From Alphaproteobacteria bacterium (GTDB taxonomy: Bacteria > Pseudomonadota > Alphaproteobacteria > JAOXRX01), in contig JAOXRX010000059.1 of assembly GCA_025800285.1 (NCBI GenBank), positions 1 through 64,000 of the forward strand: a DNA stretch of 64,000 nt, written 5' to 3'. How positions within the stretch are numbered: the first letter of the stretch is position 1; each line of letters starts with the position of its first letter. The notes below the pieces were generated by a model that had not been told where the DNA came from, did no database searches, and saw only the letters and a program-made list of their open reading frames with translations. Of the stretch, positions 25,102-35,047 are shown piece by piece. A program made the translations under genes and the position numbers.

Positions 25102-28100
25102 TTACTTAAAAGTTGGTGTAGGACTAGTTCCTATATCATTCCAAACATTAATATCCCAATTTGAATTAATAATCATCCTATCGCTATCAGAGCAAATATA
25201 GTTATCATTATTATCACATAAATCTCCATTAGATAGAATAATTGAGTCATTAGCTTCATCTAACATAACTCCATAAATTTCTCCTGATGAGGAAACTGGA
25301 GATATACTGCCCACTTTTGAATAAACATTATTAAGTTTAAAATTAGCTAATTTAACCCCTCCAAACAAGCCCCCGACATTATTTGTACCAGTAACATCTC
25401 CTGAAAAGTAGCCATTTGTAATATAGCTTAAGTTATCTTGATAAGGACTTAACCCCATTAAACCACCAACATAACTTTGACCTATTATTTTAGCATTAAC
25501 ATAAACATCTGTTGTTTTTTGCCAATAACCCGCAGCTCCTATTAAACCACCAACATAGTTTCTACCAGAAACATTTCCAACATTTGATATTTTAGTTAAA
25601 GTTGCATAAGATCTACCTGCTATCCCACCGGTATAATCATATCCTTCAACAACACCACTGTTATGACAATTCTCTAAAGTAAATCCGTTACTTAAGCCCG
25701 CAATACCAGAAATACCACCAATATATTTATCGGTACCTTTTACATTAGCAGATGAAATAGCATTTCTTATACTACCTCCATAGTCAGATGAGCCATTCAC
25801 ACCTCCAATATAAACTCTTCCTGATGAAAGGCCTGATACATTTATATTATTGAAACTACTACTAGTAGATTTACCACCAACCAATCCAACAAATGAGTCA
25901 CCTAATATACTACCTGAAACAGTTATATTAGCAAGGTTACTTGAGTGTAGGAATCCCACGATTCCACCTATATAATCATCAGCTTTTATGTCAATATTAG
26001 ATAGAGATAAATTATTTACTTGACCTCCAATAATTTTCCCAAAAATCCCTACATAATCGTCTGCTGAATTTACATATAGGTTATCTATATTATGGTTATT
26101 ACCATCAAACTCTCCAGTATAAACAGATATAGGTTTCCAACCTTTTGAATCATTGGAATCAATAACTCCATCTCCATTCCAGTCTTCATTGTCTAAAAAG
26201 TTAATATTAGCTGTCATCTTATAGTTTGCTTTTAGCATATCACTATCATTAATTGTATTAGAAATGCATAGTAATTCATTCTTAGCTTGAGCAGAATCTC
26301 CTGAAAGCCCTCCTATTAAATAAAAGTCTCCATCTTTATCCATATTCTCAAGAGGATTATCGCTACATACATTAGGGTATTCAGCATCTGGCACAATAAT
26401 ATTAGAGTTAACCACTCCACTCTTTTCCCATTCTAATCTTGGCTCTGAGTTATTAAGATTTTCCCAAACACTGTCATCCCAAGCATAATAATCTCTACCA
26501 GCCCTTACTTGTAAAGATGAGGATGCATAACAAGTTGAAGGTTTAGTACAAAAATTATTAGTATTATCTAAATTTCCACCAAGTCCATAAACAGTTCTAT
26601 CTAACGGAGATGTTCCCAAAGCATAAGAGTTGATAATTATACCATAAAGAATCCCTACCAATGATCCTCCATTATTAACATTACCAGAAGCATAGCTATT
26701 AATTATTTTACCTGCGAAGACACCTGTAAGACCTCCTGTATGAGATGCAGTATTACCTTCAACATTTCCTTTAGAATAAGAGTTAACAATCTCACTTCTA
26801 TAGCTTCCGCCTCCTACAATACCACCAACACTTAAAGTATAAGATTTAATACGACCAGAGCTATAACTAGAATTAAGCTTAGTCGTATTCATATAACCCA
26901 ACAAACCTCCTACATTACCATCTCCATAAATGTCGCCAGTTGTATAACAATTATTAACATTAGCTCCATATATAAAACCAACCAACCCTCCAGTCCCTGA
27001 GTTTTTACCTCTTATTGCTCCGCTTGTGTAACAATTAGTAATGACATTATCAGCTTTCTTGAAATAACCTATTAACCCACCTGTATAATTATTACTTCCA
27101 TAAATATTACCTGTAGAGTAACTAGAATCTAAACTCAAACCATTATTTGCTCTGCCTATAAAACCACCTGTATAATAACTGCCTCCGAAAACATCTCCTG
27201 AAGTATGACAATCTTCAATTATTGTAGATCTATTTGTAATACCAATTAATCCTCCTGTGTATTGATTACTATTGTAAACATTAACATTTGCTGATGAATT
27301 TTTTATCTTTGATTCAACATCTGAGTTACCAACTAAACCTCCAGCATAAAGAGCTGAAGCTTTAACATTACCAGAAACATGAACATTTTCCACTAATGCC
27401 TTATCTATTTCTCCAGACAATACTCCTACCTGTTGCCCTTTTGCCTCTACATAAGCATTGCTAATGTTTAAATTTTTAACTTCAAAACCTCTATCTGTTA
27501 GACTAAAGAAACCTTGATAATTATAACTATTGTTTATATACATATTGCTAATTACATGATTATTACCGTCAAACTTTCCAACAAATTGATGTGAGGTTGA
27601 TATAGAGCCGTTCCCCAATCCTTTCCATCCCTCAGTATCAGTAGAATCTATATTACCATCTCCATCCCAATCTTCATTATTAGAATTAACCTTTGCTGTA
27701 ATACCCTTTAACCATTTATATGTATCATTTTTATAAGTACTAAGATTCCCATTCTCATCTTGATAAAACTTACTTACTGTAAACGATATATCAAATGCAA
27801 TATTATTCATTAATTTAAAAGAGCCCTTTAGTATAGAGTCTCTGACCGTTACACTACCCGCTGGAGTACTTATACTAGATGTATTATTTTGATTATGTGA
27901 TAAGTATAGCAAATCTGCTTTTGTTGCTATTAAATATTTATCGTTTTCTCCTGTATCTTCATTATATTCACATGATATATCTGAGTTTGGCAGCTCAGCA
28001 TAACAATTACTTCCTATTTGTATTCTTACTGGAGTAGTCTTATATATACCTGCATCATTTGATACTTTAAGATTAATTATAGCATAATCTCCGCCTACAG

Positions 28101-28458
28101 CACCAATATCTGTTTGCAATTGAGACACTGTCATCGTTCTATTTATTCCTGCACCAGATATAGAAACATTCGCTGGATTTATAATACCCTTATCATCATC
28201 TATACTTGTTATAGACAGCTTTAAACTTGAATCTGTTAATTCTAGAGGTATTGTTATATTTATATCATTAAGATTAACTATTTTATTTTCTGCAGTTACT
28301 CTTATTACTTGAAATGGAGTATTAATTATTGGAGCATTAATAAGATTTGGCATTGTAGCAAAATAGTAATACTTCTTTGCATAAGCACTCCCTGTAAATG
28401 AGAAAATAAACGATAAGAATATCGAAAATAAAAATACTCTCTTTGAAATCTTAAACAT
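25102..28458 (-). CDS. Large secreted GLUG-repeat surface protein
   Basis: A 1118-residue protein with a signal peptide (FLFSIFLSFIFSFTGSAYA) and the mature start KKYYYFATMPNLI. After ~150 residues of Ig/cadherin-like sequence, two blocks of GLUG-type repeats follow (~290-640 and ~760-1080), with recurring units such as YTGGLIGY, GTGGLVGF and VGGLLGYM spaced 20-25 residues, forming a beta-helix-like rod. Ca-binding-like segments (EDWDGDGNIDSTD and EDWNGDGVIDSND) precede each block. Cysteines are scattered. GLUG domains occur in secreted adhesins and peptidases; no enzyme domain is seen. It is the last gene of an operon with a pilin-like gene, hflC, hflK and an ATPase. Confidence 0.85.
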   Translation of the reverse strand: MFKISKRVFLFSIFLSFIFSFTGSAYAKKYYYFATMPNLINAPIINTPFQVIRVTAENKIVNLNDINITIPLELTDSSLKLSITSIDDDKGIINPANVSISGAGINRTMTVSQLQTDIGAVGGDYAIINLKVSNDAGIYKTTPVRIQIGSNCYAELPNSDISCEYNEDTGENDKYLIATKADLLYLSHNQNNTSSISTPAGSVTVRDSILKGSFKLMNNIAFDISFTVSKFYQDENGNLSTYKNDTYKWLKGITAKVNSNNEDWDGDGNIDSTDTEGWKGLGNGSISTSHQFVGKFDGNNHVISNMYINNSYNYQGFFSLTDRGFEVKNLNISNAYVEAKGQQVGVLSGEIDKALVENVHVSGNVKASALYAGGLVGNSDVESKIKNSSANVNVYNSNQYTGGLIGITNRSTIIEDCHTSGDVFGGSYYTGGFIGRANNGLSLDSSYSTGNIYGSNNYTGGLIGYFKKADNVITNCYTSGAIRGKNSGTGGLVGFIYGANVNNCYTTGDIYGDGNVGGLLGYMNTTKLNSSYSSGRIKSYTLSVGGIVGGGSYRSEIVNSYSKGNVEGNTASHTGGLTGVFAGKIINSYASGNVNNGGSLVGILYGIIINSYALGTSPLDRTVYGLGGNLDNTNNFCTKPSTCYASSSLQVRAGRDYYAWDDSVWENLNNSEPRLEWEKSGVVNSNIIVPDAEYPNVCSDNPLENMDKDGDFYLIGGLSGDSAQAKNELLCISNTINDSDMLKANYKMTANINFLDNEDWNGDGVIDSNDSKGWKPISVYTGEFDGNNHNIDNLYVNSADDYVGIFGKIIGGQVNNLSLSNIDIKADDYIGGIVGFLHSSNLANITVSGSILGDSFVGLVGGKSTSSSFNNINVSGLSSGRVYIGGVNGSSDYGGSIRNAISSANVKGTDKYIGGISGIAGLSNGFTLENCHNSGVVEGYDYTGGIAGRSYATLTKISNVGNVSGRNYVGGLIGAAGYWQKTTDVYVNAKIIGQSYVGGLMGLSPYQDNLSYITNGYFSGDVTGTNNVGGLFGGVKLANFKLNNVYSKVGSISPVSSSGEIYGVMLDEANDSIILSNGDLCDNNDNYICSDSDRMIINSNWDINVWNDIGTSPTPTFK

Positions 28459-28477
28459 TAAATATCTCCTCTCATTA

Positions 28478-28906
28478 TTAATACTTAGTTATTTTAAATA
28501 AAACTCCTGTGGCTGTTGAGCAAGTCCACTTAGAAGATGCTTTTAAAACATAAAAGCATAAATTGTCTTTATTATTACTATCAACAATACTTAACTTTGC
28601 TGAATTTTGCAAAGATGCATTTCCAAGACCATCAAGAGTCCAAACTGCTCCTTTAATCTCAGGTATAAAGGTTAAATAACCTCGACCTGTTAATTCAGAC
28701 ATAGTTATATCTTTTATAGCTTTAGTATAATCAATATCCTTATACATTCTTATAGCTGTTTGTATCGCATTAGCTTGCTGAACAATTGTATTTGCTAAAG
28801 CTTTTTCTCTACTTCTCTGCACCATATCTCCACCATAATGAACACTCATTACAGCGGTGAATGACATTAGAGCTATAGCTATAATAGTTACAATTAAATT
28901 TGCCAT
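28478..28906 (-). CDS. Pilin-like small membrane/secreted protein
   Basis: A 142-residue protein with an N-terminal hydrophobic helix (IVTIIAIALMSFTAVMSV) that continues into an amphipathic helix (REKALANTIVQQANAIQTAIRMYK) and a small C-terminal globular part with two cysteines (CFYVLKASSKWTC) placed like the disulfide loop of type IV pilins. No classical prepilin G/F-T-L-x-E site is visible, so the processing is unclear; PilS-like or pseudopilin-like. It lies nine bases after hflC and 19 before the GLUG gene. Confidence 0.6.
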   Translation of the reverse strand: MANLIVTIIAIALMSFTAVMSVHYGGDMVQRSREKALANTIVQQANAIQTAIRMYKDIDYTKAIKDITMSELTGRGYLTFIPEIKGAVWTLDGLGNASLQNSAKLSIVDSNNKDNLCFYVLKASSKWTCSTATGVLFKITKY

Positions 28907-28915
28907 ATAAAACTC

Positions 28916-29752
28916 CTAGAATTCTTTTAAGAATCCTGCTTCACTTGGATTAAGAATAACTGTAGTATCATTAGTTAAAGAATTTTGATAAGCATTCATA
29001 CTTCTATAAAACTTATAAAATTCTTTATCTTTTGAATATGCATCCGCATATATATCAATAGCTTCTTGATCTCCCTGACCTTTCATTTCTTCAGCTTCTT
29101 TTTTTGCTTCTGATAATATAATATCTCTTTCTTTATCAGCAGATGCTTTAGTTTTAATTGCTATTTCTTTACCTTGAGCTCTTGCTTCCGCTGCTTCTCT
29201 TTCTCTTTCAGATCTCATACGAGAATAAACAGCTTCAGAGTTTTGTTTTGGCAAATCTGCTCTACCGATTCTAACATCAACAACTTTTATACCCATACGA
29301 GAAACTTCAGTATTTGTTCCTTGTTTAATTTTGTCCATCATACTAGCTCTATTTTCAGAAAGAACCTCATCAAGAGAAACTTTACCTAAAACGGATCTCA
29401 TTTGAGAATTAACAAATTTATTTAATCTACCAACTGCTTGGTTCTCTGTTTTTAAAACTTGGTAATATTTTAAAGGATCTACAATTTGATATCTAGCGAA
29501 CACATCCACTACTAATCTCTTTGTATCACCTAAGATAACTTCTTCAGCAGGAGGATCTAAGTTTAAAACTCTTTTTTCAATGTATTTTACATTATCAATA
29601 AATGGAGCTCTAAAATGCAATCCAGCACTTGTTATTACTCTTTTAACATTACCAAATCTTAATACTAAAGCTTGTTGTGTTTCATTTACTTTAAATGCAG
29701 AGAAAATAAATAAAACTAATATTCCTGCTAATAATCTGCTTATTTTTTTCAT
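28916..29752 (-). CDS. hflC: HflC, membrane protease regulator
   Basis: A 278-residue SPFH/band-7 protein. One N-terminal transmembrane helix (residues ~6-22) is followed by the SPFH domain (QQALVLRFGNVKRVITSAGLHF, then VVDVRIGRADLPKQNSEAVYSRM) and a coiled coil. With HflK it forms a large periplasmic cage around FtsH, controlling degradation of membrane proteins. Start ATG shares one base with the hflK stop. Confidence 0.94.
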   Translation of the reverse strand: MKKISRLLAGILVLFIFSAFKVNETQQALVLRFGNVKRVITSAGLHFRAPFIDNVKYIEKRVLNLDPPAEEVILGDTKRLVVDVFARYQIVDPLKYYQVLKTENQAVGRLNKFVNSQMRSVLGKVSLDEVLSENRASMMDKIKQGTNTEVSRMGIKVVDVRIGRADLPKQNSEAVYSRMRSEREREAAEARAQGKEIAIKTKASADKERDIILSEAKKEAEEMKGQGDQEAIDIYADAYSKDKEFYKFYRSMNAYQNSLTNDTTVILNPSEAGFLKEF

Positions 29753-30777
29753 TATTTTAGTTCTCCTTTATTTATATTCATATGTGGTAAAAAGCTATTT
29801 GAAGAACCTTTATCCATGATAACTTTTTTAGAGTTTTTCATAACTTTCTCCATTGTTTCAATATACATTCTTGTTTTAGTAATATCTTTTGATTTCTTAT
29901 AAGAATCATAAATCTTATTAAATCTTTCAGCTTCACCTTTTGCTCCATTTACCACTTTAGCTTTATAAGCATCAGCTTCTTGTAACATTTTCTCAGCTTT
30001 ACCTTTTGCTTCTGGTATCACTTTATTTCTATAAGCATCTGCCTCATTAGATAAAGTTTCTTTATCAGATAGAGCTCTTTGCACATCATTAAAAGCATCT
30101 ATAACAGCTACAGGAGGGTCAACTCTTTGTAATTTAACTTCATTAACCTGAATACCTGACTCATACTCATCCATTGTTTTCTGAATTAAAGTTAAAGTCT
30201 CTTGTTGAATTACAGGTCTTTCATCAGCTAAAGCTTTTTGCAATTCTGATTTACCTATAATTTCTCTCATTGCACTTTCAGAAACCTTCTTCAGAGTATC
30301 TTGAGGATTTCTAATATTAAATAAGAATTTGCCAGCATCAATAACTCTCCATGTTACAACAAAGTCAATATCTATAATATTACCATCTCCTGTTAGCATT
30401 AAGCTTTCTTCTGGCACATTAATGTTATTTCCTCTAGAAGAGCGATACCCAATTTCTAATTGTTGCTCTTTTGTTACTTGTGGAGTAAATGTCATACCAA
30501 TTGGATTTGGTAAATTATAATGAAGACCAGCCTCTTTTACTTGCCCATCCCATTTTCCAAAAATTAGTTGAACACCTTGTTCATCTGGTTGCACCATATA
30601 GAAGCCTGTTGCAAACCAAAGTCCTAATATTATAGCTACTAGACCAGCAAAACTTTTTTTATTATTTAATAAATCTGTGCCTGTAGGTTTAACTTTTTTC
30701 ATTTTAACTACATTATCTTTTTTATTATCTTTTGGAGCATTCCCCCAAGGTCCTGGTGTATTTTGATCCCAATTCAT
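29752..30777 (-). CDS. hflK: HflK, membrane protease regulator
   Basis: A 341-residue SPFH protein. It has the Gly/Pro/Asn-rich N-terminal stretch typical of HflK (MNWDQNTPGPWGNAP), a transmembrane helix (~45-65), the SPFH core (EQGVQLIFGKWDGQVKEAGLHY and LQRVDPPVAVIDAFNDVQRA) and a C-terminal coiled coil. It forms the FtsH-bound complex with HflC. It lies 20 bases after an ATPase gene, an unusual neighbour, since hflKC is normally linked to hflX or a DegQ-type protease. Confidence 0.94.
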   Translation of the reverse strand: MNWDQNTPGPWGNAPKDNKKDNVVKMKKVKPTGTDLLNNKKSFAGLVAIILGLWFATGFYMVQPDEQGVQLIFGKWDGQVKEAGLHYNLPNPIGMTFTPQVTKEQQLEIGYRSSRGNNINVPEESLMLTGDGNIIDIDFVVTWRVIDAGKFLFNIRNPQDTLKKVSESAMREIIGKSELQKALADERPVIQQETLTLIQKTMDEYESGIQVNEVKLQRVDPPVAVIDAFNDVQRALSDKETLSNEADAYRNKVIPEAKGKAEKMLQEADAYKAKVVNGAKGEAERFNKIYDSYKKSKDITKTRMYIETMEKVMKNSKKVIMDKGSSNSFLPHMNINKGELK

Positions 30778-30797
30778 TTTATAATATTCTCCCTAAG

Positions 30798-31760
30798 CTA
30801 AATTTTGTTAATTGAGAAAGAACCTTGCTCAATTTTAATTTTTTGTTGTTCAATTTGAGTTCCCAATAGGCTTACTTTTCCTGATCTAATTAAAGATCTA
30901 ACAGGATCACCAACATTACCTTCTTCTGTAAATATTGATTGTGTTGATAGTTTGTTATTTAACAGTTCTTGGTAAACAATACCAACCAATCCATCAGCTA
31001 ATAATTGTTGTCCTCTTTTACCCATGTTCATTTCTGATAATTGTATTAATGACATAATCGCTTCTTCAATTGATCCAGCATGAATTGTTGTTATAACTAA
31101 ATGCCCTGAGCAAGCAGCTCTTAAAAGCTGTGCTGCAGCTTCAGGAGTTCTAATCTCACCAACAACGATATAGTATGGATGCCATCTCAAAGATGTTTTA
31201 ACAGCTTCTGCCCATTCTTCATCATCTTTAACTTCCATTTGGAAACAGTATCCTGACTCACCTCTTCTACCTGCTAAATTATATTCAACAGGATCCTCAA
31301 TTGTAAATGCTAAATCTCCATATTCCTTTAAATAGTGATCTAATAATGAAAATGATGATGTTGTTTTACCATTACCAGTAGCACCAGCAACAACCAATAA
31401 ACCAGTTCTTCTACCAGCTTGTTTCAATATTGATAGCAATGACTCATCAAAACCTAAATTTTTAAGTTGCGGAACTTCTTCAGCAATCTTTCTTAAAGAG
31501 CACCAAACCTCTCCGTTAGACATTTCCTGTTTTGAAGCACGATATCTAATATCATTATGGACTATTAAATCATCTCCGTTTCTAATACCTCTTTTAACAA
31601 TCTTTGTCTCTAATATTTTAATGTCTTTAAAATAATCTTCATCCAAATAAACATTTTTGCAATCAGCTGTTTTACAAGCCGTTGGTCTATAATGAGGAAG
31701 TCCCCATCCATCTAATCTGATATATAAATCTGAGAAAGTTAAGTCTTTTATTAGCTTCAT
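30798..31760 (-). CDS. PilT/DotB-type secretion or pilus ATPase
   Basis: A 320-residue hexameric-type ATPase of the T2SS/T4P/T4SS family. The Walker A motif is GATGNGKTTSS (~residues 130-140), the Asp box is FTIEDPVEY, the Walker B region is YYIVVGEIRTPEAA, and a His box (SGHLVITTIHAGS) follows. It is related to DotB/TraJ and PilT, but the N-terminal ~120 residues differ from the DotB at 45396-46736 and it lacks that protein's extension. First in an operon with hflK, hflC, a pilin-like gene and the GLUG gene, so a role in pilus dynamics or secretion is inferred. Confidence 0.82.
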   Translation of the reverse strand: MKLIKDLTFSDLYIRLDGWGLPHYRPTACKTADCKNVYLDEDYFKDIKILETKIVKRGIRNGDDLIVHNDIRYRASKQEMSNGEVWCSLRKIAEEVPQLKNLGFDESLLSILKQAGRRTGLLVVAGATGNGKTTSSFSLLDHYLKEYGDLAFTIEDPVEYNLAGRRGESGYCFQMEVKDDEEWAEAVKTSLRWHPYYIVVGEIRTPEAAAQLLRAACSGHLVITTIHAGSIEEAIMSLIQLSEMNMGKRGQQLLADGLVGIVYQELLNNKLSTQSIFTEEGNVGDPVRSLIRSGKVSLLGTQIEQQKIKIEQGSFSINKI

Positions 31761-31869
31761 AGTTAATCACACCTTTTTATTTCATTGTTCTCTTACTATA
31801 ATGTTTTAAAGACTAATACCATCAAAGTCAAGAATAACTTAAATAAATTTTATGTGCATTTAGGAAATA

Positions 31870-31900
31870 AAAAAAGGGGCGTTCTGTTACCCGGTGCCCC
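31870..31900 (-). terminator. Terminator hairpin ending the tmRNA transcript
   Basis: On the minus strand GGGGC (31896-31900) and GCCCC (31876-31880) pair across a 15-base loop, followed by a T-run. It forms the 3' end of the coding piece of tmRNA. Confidence 0.8.
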
Positions 31901-32053
31901 AAACCGTGCTTTAAGTGGTAGTTAAACTACGCAGCTTTAGCAAGAGATACATTATTATCGTTTGCATCTATTTAAAATTGACCCGATAACGACGGATATC
32001 ATGCCGAGAAAAAGATATATTTTTATTACTCCTGTCGATCCTATTTCACCCCC

Positions 32054-32386
32054 ATTTTTATATACTTCTATGGGGAGTTATATGCCCATACAAATATATA
32101 AAAACATCACCTAATGATTGTTTTATTTATGTAGCTTTTTAGGTGAATGGTTTTTGAATGGTGTGTACATATCAGTACATAATTGAAAAAACCATCATAT
32201 AAAAAACTAAAAACAAACATCCATATTTTATAATAATTATTTTATATTTAAAAAAATACTCTAACTACTATAAATTTATTTTTTGATTTATGTGGATTTT
32301 TAGGTGAATGATTTTTGAACGATGTGTACATATCAGTACATAAGTGAAAAAATCATCATATAAAAACCACAGAAATTAAAAAATAA
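32054..32386 (-). repeat. Spacer removed from tmRNA, with duplicated long hairpins
   Basis: This stretch lies between the two tmRNA pieces. Two copies of an ~85-bp inverted-repeat unit (about 32125-32209 and 32286-32370) share the loop core tgtacatatcagtaca but differ in the arms by matched changes: GGTTTTT/AAAAAACC in one and GATTTTT/AAAAAATC in the other; TAG/CTA against TGG/CCA in the outer arms. A third hairpin lies at 32055-32104, with outer arms TTTTTATATA/TATATAAAAA and inner TATGGG/CCCATA. Confidence 0.85.
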
Positions 32387-32473
32387 TGGTGGAGGTGCTG
32401 GGTACCGCCCCCAGGTCCAGAAAAGCTTATTCTATACACCGTTTATTTCCATAGTCATTTTCATGACAAGGTC

Positions 32474-32502
32474 ATATTAGCATAACAATTTAAAAAAGTA
32501 AA
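32474..32502 (-). promoter_or_regulatory. tmRNA promoter
   Basis: TTTACT (32497-32502), 17 bp, TAATAT (32474-32479) on the minus strand, with a start expected near 32468 at the acceptor piece. It lies immediately after bamE. Confidence 0.75.
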
Positions 32503-32509
32503 TGTATTT

Positions 32510-32944
32510 TTATCTAGTAAATTTTCTATTGAATTTACCAATGTTTCCAATTAGTTGTTGAAGCACAGTTTTTTCTGTTGCTATAGATTCAGTTTTTTCT
32601 TCCGAAAAGTCAATAGTTACTCCATCACTTAAATCATAAGACTTAACTTCTTGCACAGCACCATCTATATCAAAAGTAACCTCTACAATTACTCTATCTA
32701 CAATCTCTGGTCTCATAAATGAATGATATTTTATAGATTGACTACTATAGTACCATTTTTCCACATCAACAGCAGATTTTGTAGTAGGATGTCCGAACAT
32801 CATAATCATATCATCTTTTGAAGTTTCTCCAACTTCAATATAAGCCATATCATCTTTGTCTATTGCATTACCATGTACACTAATGCTACCACTAGAGCAA
32901 CTAGCTAATAAAAATAATGTAAATGCAAAAAATATTCTTTTCAT
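32510..32944 (-). CDS. bamE: BamE/SmpA outer-membrane lipoprotein
   Basis: A 144-residue lipoprotein. The signal peptide MKRIFFAFTLFLLASC ends with a lipobox LASC, lipid-modified at Cys16. The SmpA/OmlA domain follows (IEVGETSKDDMIMMFGHPTT, then EKWYYSSQ) and an extra ~40-residue tail. BamE belongs to the BAM complex that inserts beta-barrel proteins into the outer membrane. The gene is alone, divergent from eno and directly upstream of tmRNA. Confidence 0.9.
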   Translation of the reverse strand: MKRIFFAFTLFLLASCSSGSISVHGNAIDKDDMAYIEVGETSKDDMIMMFGHPTTKSAVDVEKWYYSSQSIKYHSFMRPEIVDRVIVEVTFDIDGAVQEVKSYDLSDGVTIDFSEEKTESIATEKTVLQQLIGNIGKFNRKFTR

Positions 32945-33006
32945 AGTTTATTTATATTATTATTCAAAATAAAAATCAAGAATTAAAAAATAGAAAGTAA
33001 ATTTAC

Positions 33007-33035
33007 TTGTATTTTTTATATATTTGTTATATATA
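33007..33035 (+). promoter_or_regulatory. eno promoter
   Basis: TTGTAT (33007-33012), 17 bp, TATATA (33030-33035); start expected near 33042. Confidence 0.6.
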
Positions 33036-33050
33036 GATACTAAGAATGAA

Positions 33051-33081
33051 AAGGCTACTTAAAGTAGCTTCTTTCTTTTTG
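33051..33081 (+). promoter_or_regulatory. Terminator-like hairpin in the eno leader
   Basis: GCTAC (33054-33058) pairs with GTAGC (33064-33068), and the T/C-rich run TTCTTTCTTTTT follows, inside the 5' untranslated region of eno between its promoter and ribosome site AAAGGAG. It resembles a weak terminator; control by attenuation is possible but the stem is short. Confidence 0.4.
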
Positions 33082-33109
33082 TTAAAAAACTAATAAAGGA
33101 GAATTTTAA

Positions 33110-34390
<1,281 letters not shown>

Positions 34391-34413
34391 TTCTTTAATT
34401 TAGTTATACAAAT

Positions 34414-34460
34414 AAACACCTCTTAAATTCTCTATTGAAAATTTAAGGGGTATTTATTTA
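34414..34460 (+). terminator. eno terminator
   Basis: AAACACCTCTTAAATT (34414-34429) pairs with AATTTAAGGGGTATTT (34440-34455) with one G-U, followed by TATTTA. Confidence 0.8.
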
Positions 34461-34521
34461 CATTAACATTATTTTGTGATATAGTTAACCAATATTCATA
34501 GATAAATGGGGAACAATATAA

Positions 34522-34992
34522 ATGAAAAACAAAACAAAAACATTCAAAACAATATCTCTATTAAGATATATGACAGAAGATTGGCTTTTTATAGACAAAA
34601 ACTAAGAAGAAGTACACCCTGATACAAATTATTACAATACACATTCTTATAAACATTTAAACAATGATGATATAATGAAATTCAAAAAAAGAATTCGTAT
34701 ATTCAAGCCCAGAGATATTAAAGCAATCGAATTTTTTTTAGAAAAAGAGTCTCAAAAATATATCTATGATGATACCCTAAGTTTACAAGAGTATATTCCC
34801 GATTTTTTTGATGATGTTACAAAGCTTATGTCTATAGCTGAAGATGGCAGATTAAATGTAATAAATGATTTTGGAAAAAGTATTGTAAAAAAATACGGCA
34901 GAGAAATTACATTTAGCACAAATATTAAACCTGCTCTAAAGAATAAAAAGTATAACATAAAACCACCATCATCATACACTCTTAATAAATAA
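34522..34992 (+). pseudogene. Unknown ORF split by an in-frame TAA
   Basis: ATG 34522, preceded by GGGGA, opens a frame of 27 codons that meets TAA at 34603-34605. The same frame continues without a stop for another 129 codons to 34992, through an internal ATG at 34675 with no clear ribosome site. Read through, it gives a ~155-residue basic, soluble protein; the last 105 residues start MKFKKRIRIFKPRDI. This looks like a nonsense mutation in a formerly complete gene. Alternatively the shorter 105-residue form (34675-34992) is the real gene. No family is recognised. A strong terminator follows two bases later. Confidence 0.6.
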
Positions 34993-34993
34993 C

Positions 34994-35027
34994 ATTAAAC
35001 ACCTCGCTATAAAACGAGGTGTTTAAT
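34994..35027. terminator. Bidirectional terminator
   Basis: A perfect 13-bp stem ATTAAACACCTCG/CGAGGTGTTTAAT with an eight-base loop. It lies between the convergent ends of the interrupted ORF and the LexA-like gene. Confidence 0.9.
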
Positions 35028-35047
35028 ACAAAAAAAAGTTAAAAAAC

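Larger units (their letters stand above)
31870..32469 (-). ncRNA. ssrA: Two-piece, circularly permuted tmRNA (ssrA)
   Basis: Read on the minus strand. The acceptor piece comes first (about 32469-32387): a hairpin GTCAT-GAAA-ATGAC, a pseudoknot-like part, the T-arm CTGGG/CCCAG (32398-32414) and the 3' end CACCTCC-ACCA (CCA encoded at 32387-32389). A 333-base spacer follows. The coding piece (32053-31870) starts GGGGGTGAAATAGGATCGACAG. Its first seven bases pair with CACCTCC including a G-U at the third pair, the alanine identity. The tag frame (31965-31927) starts at GCA and reads ANDNNVSLAKAA then TAG. tmRNA rescues stalled ribosomes and tags the products for proteolysis. A permuted ssrA is characteristic of alphaproteobacteria. 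Confidence 0.95.
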
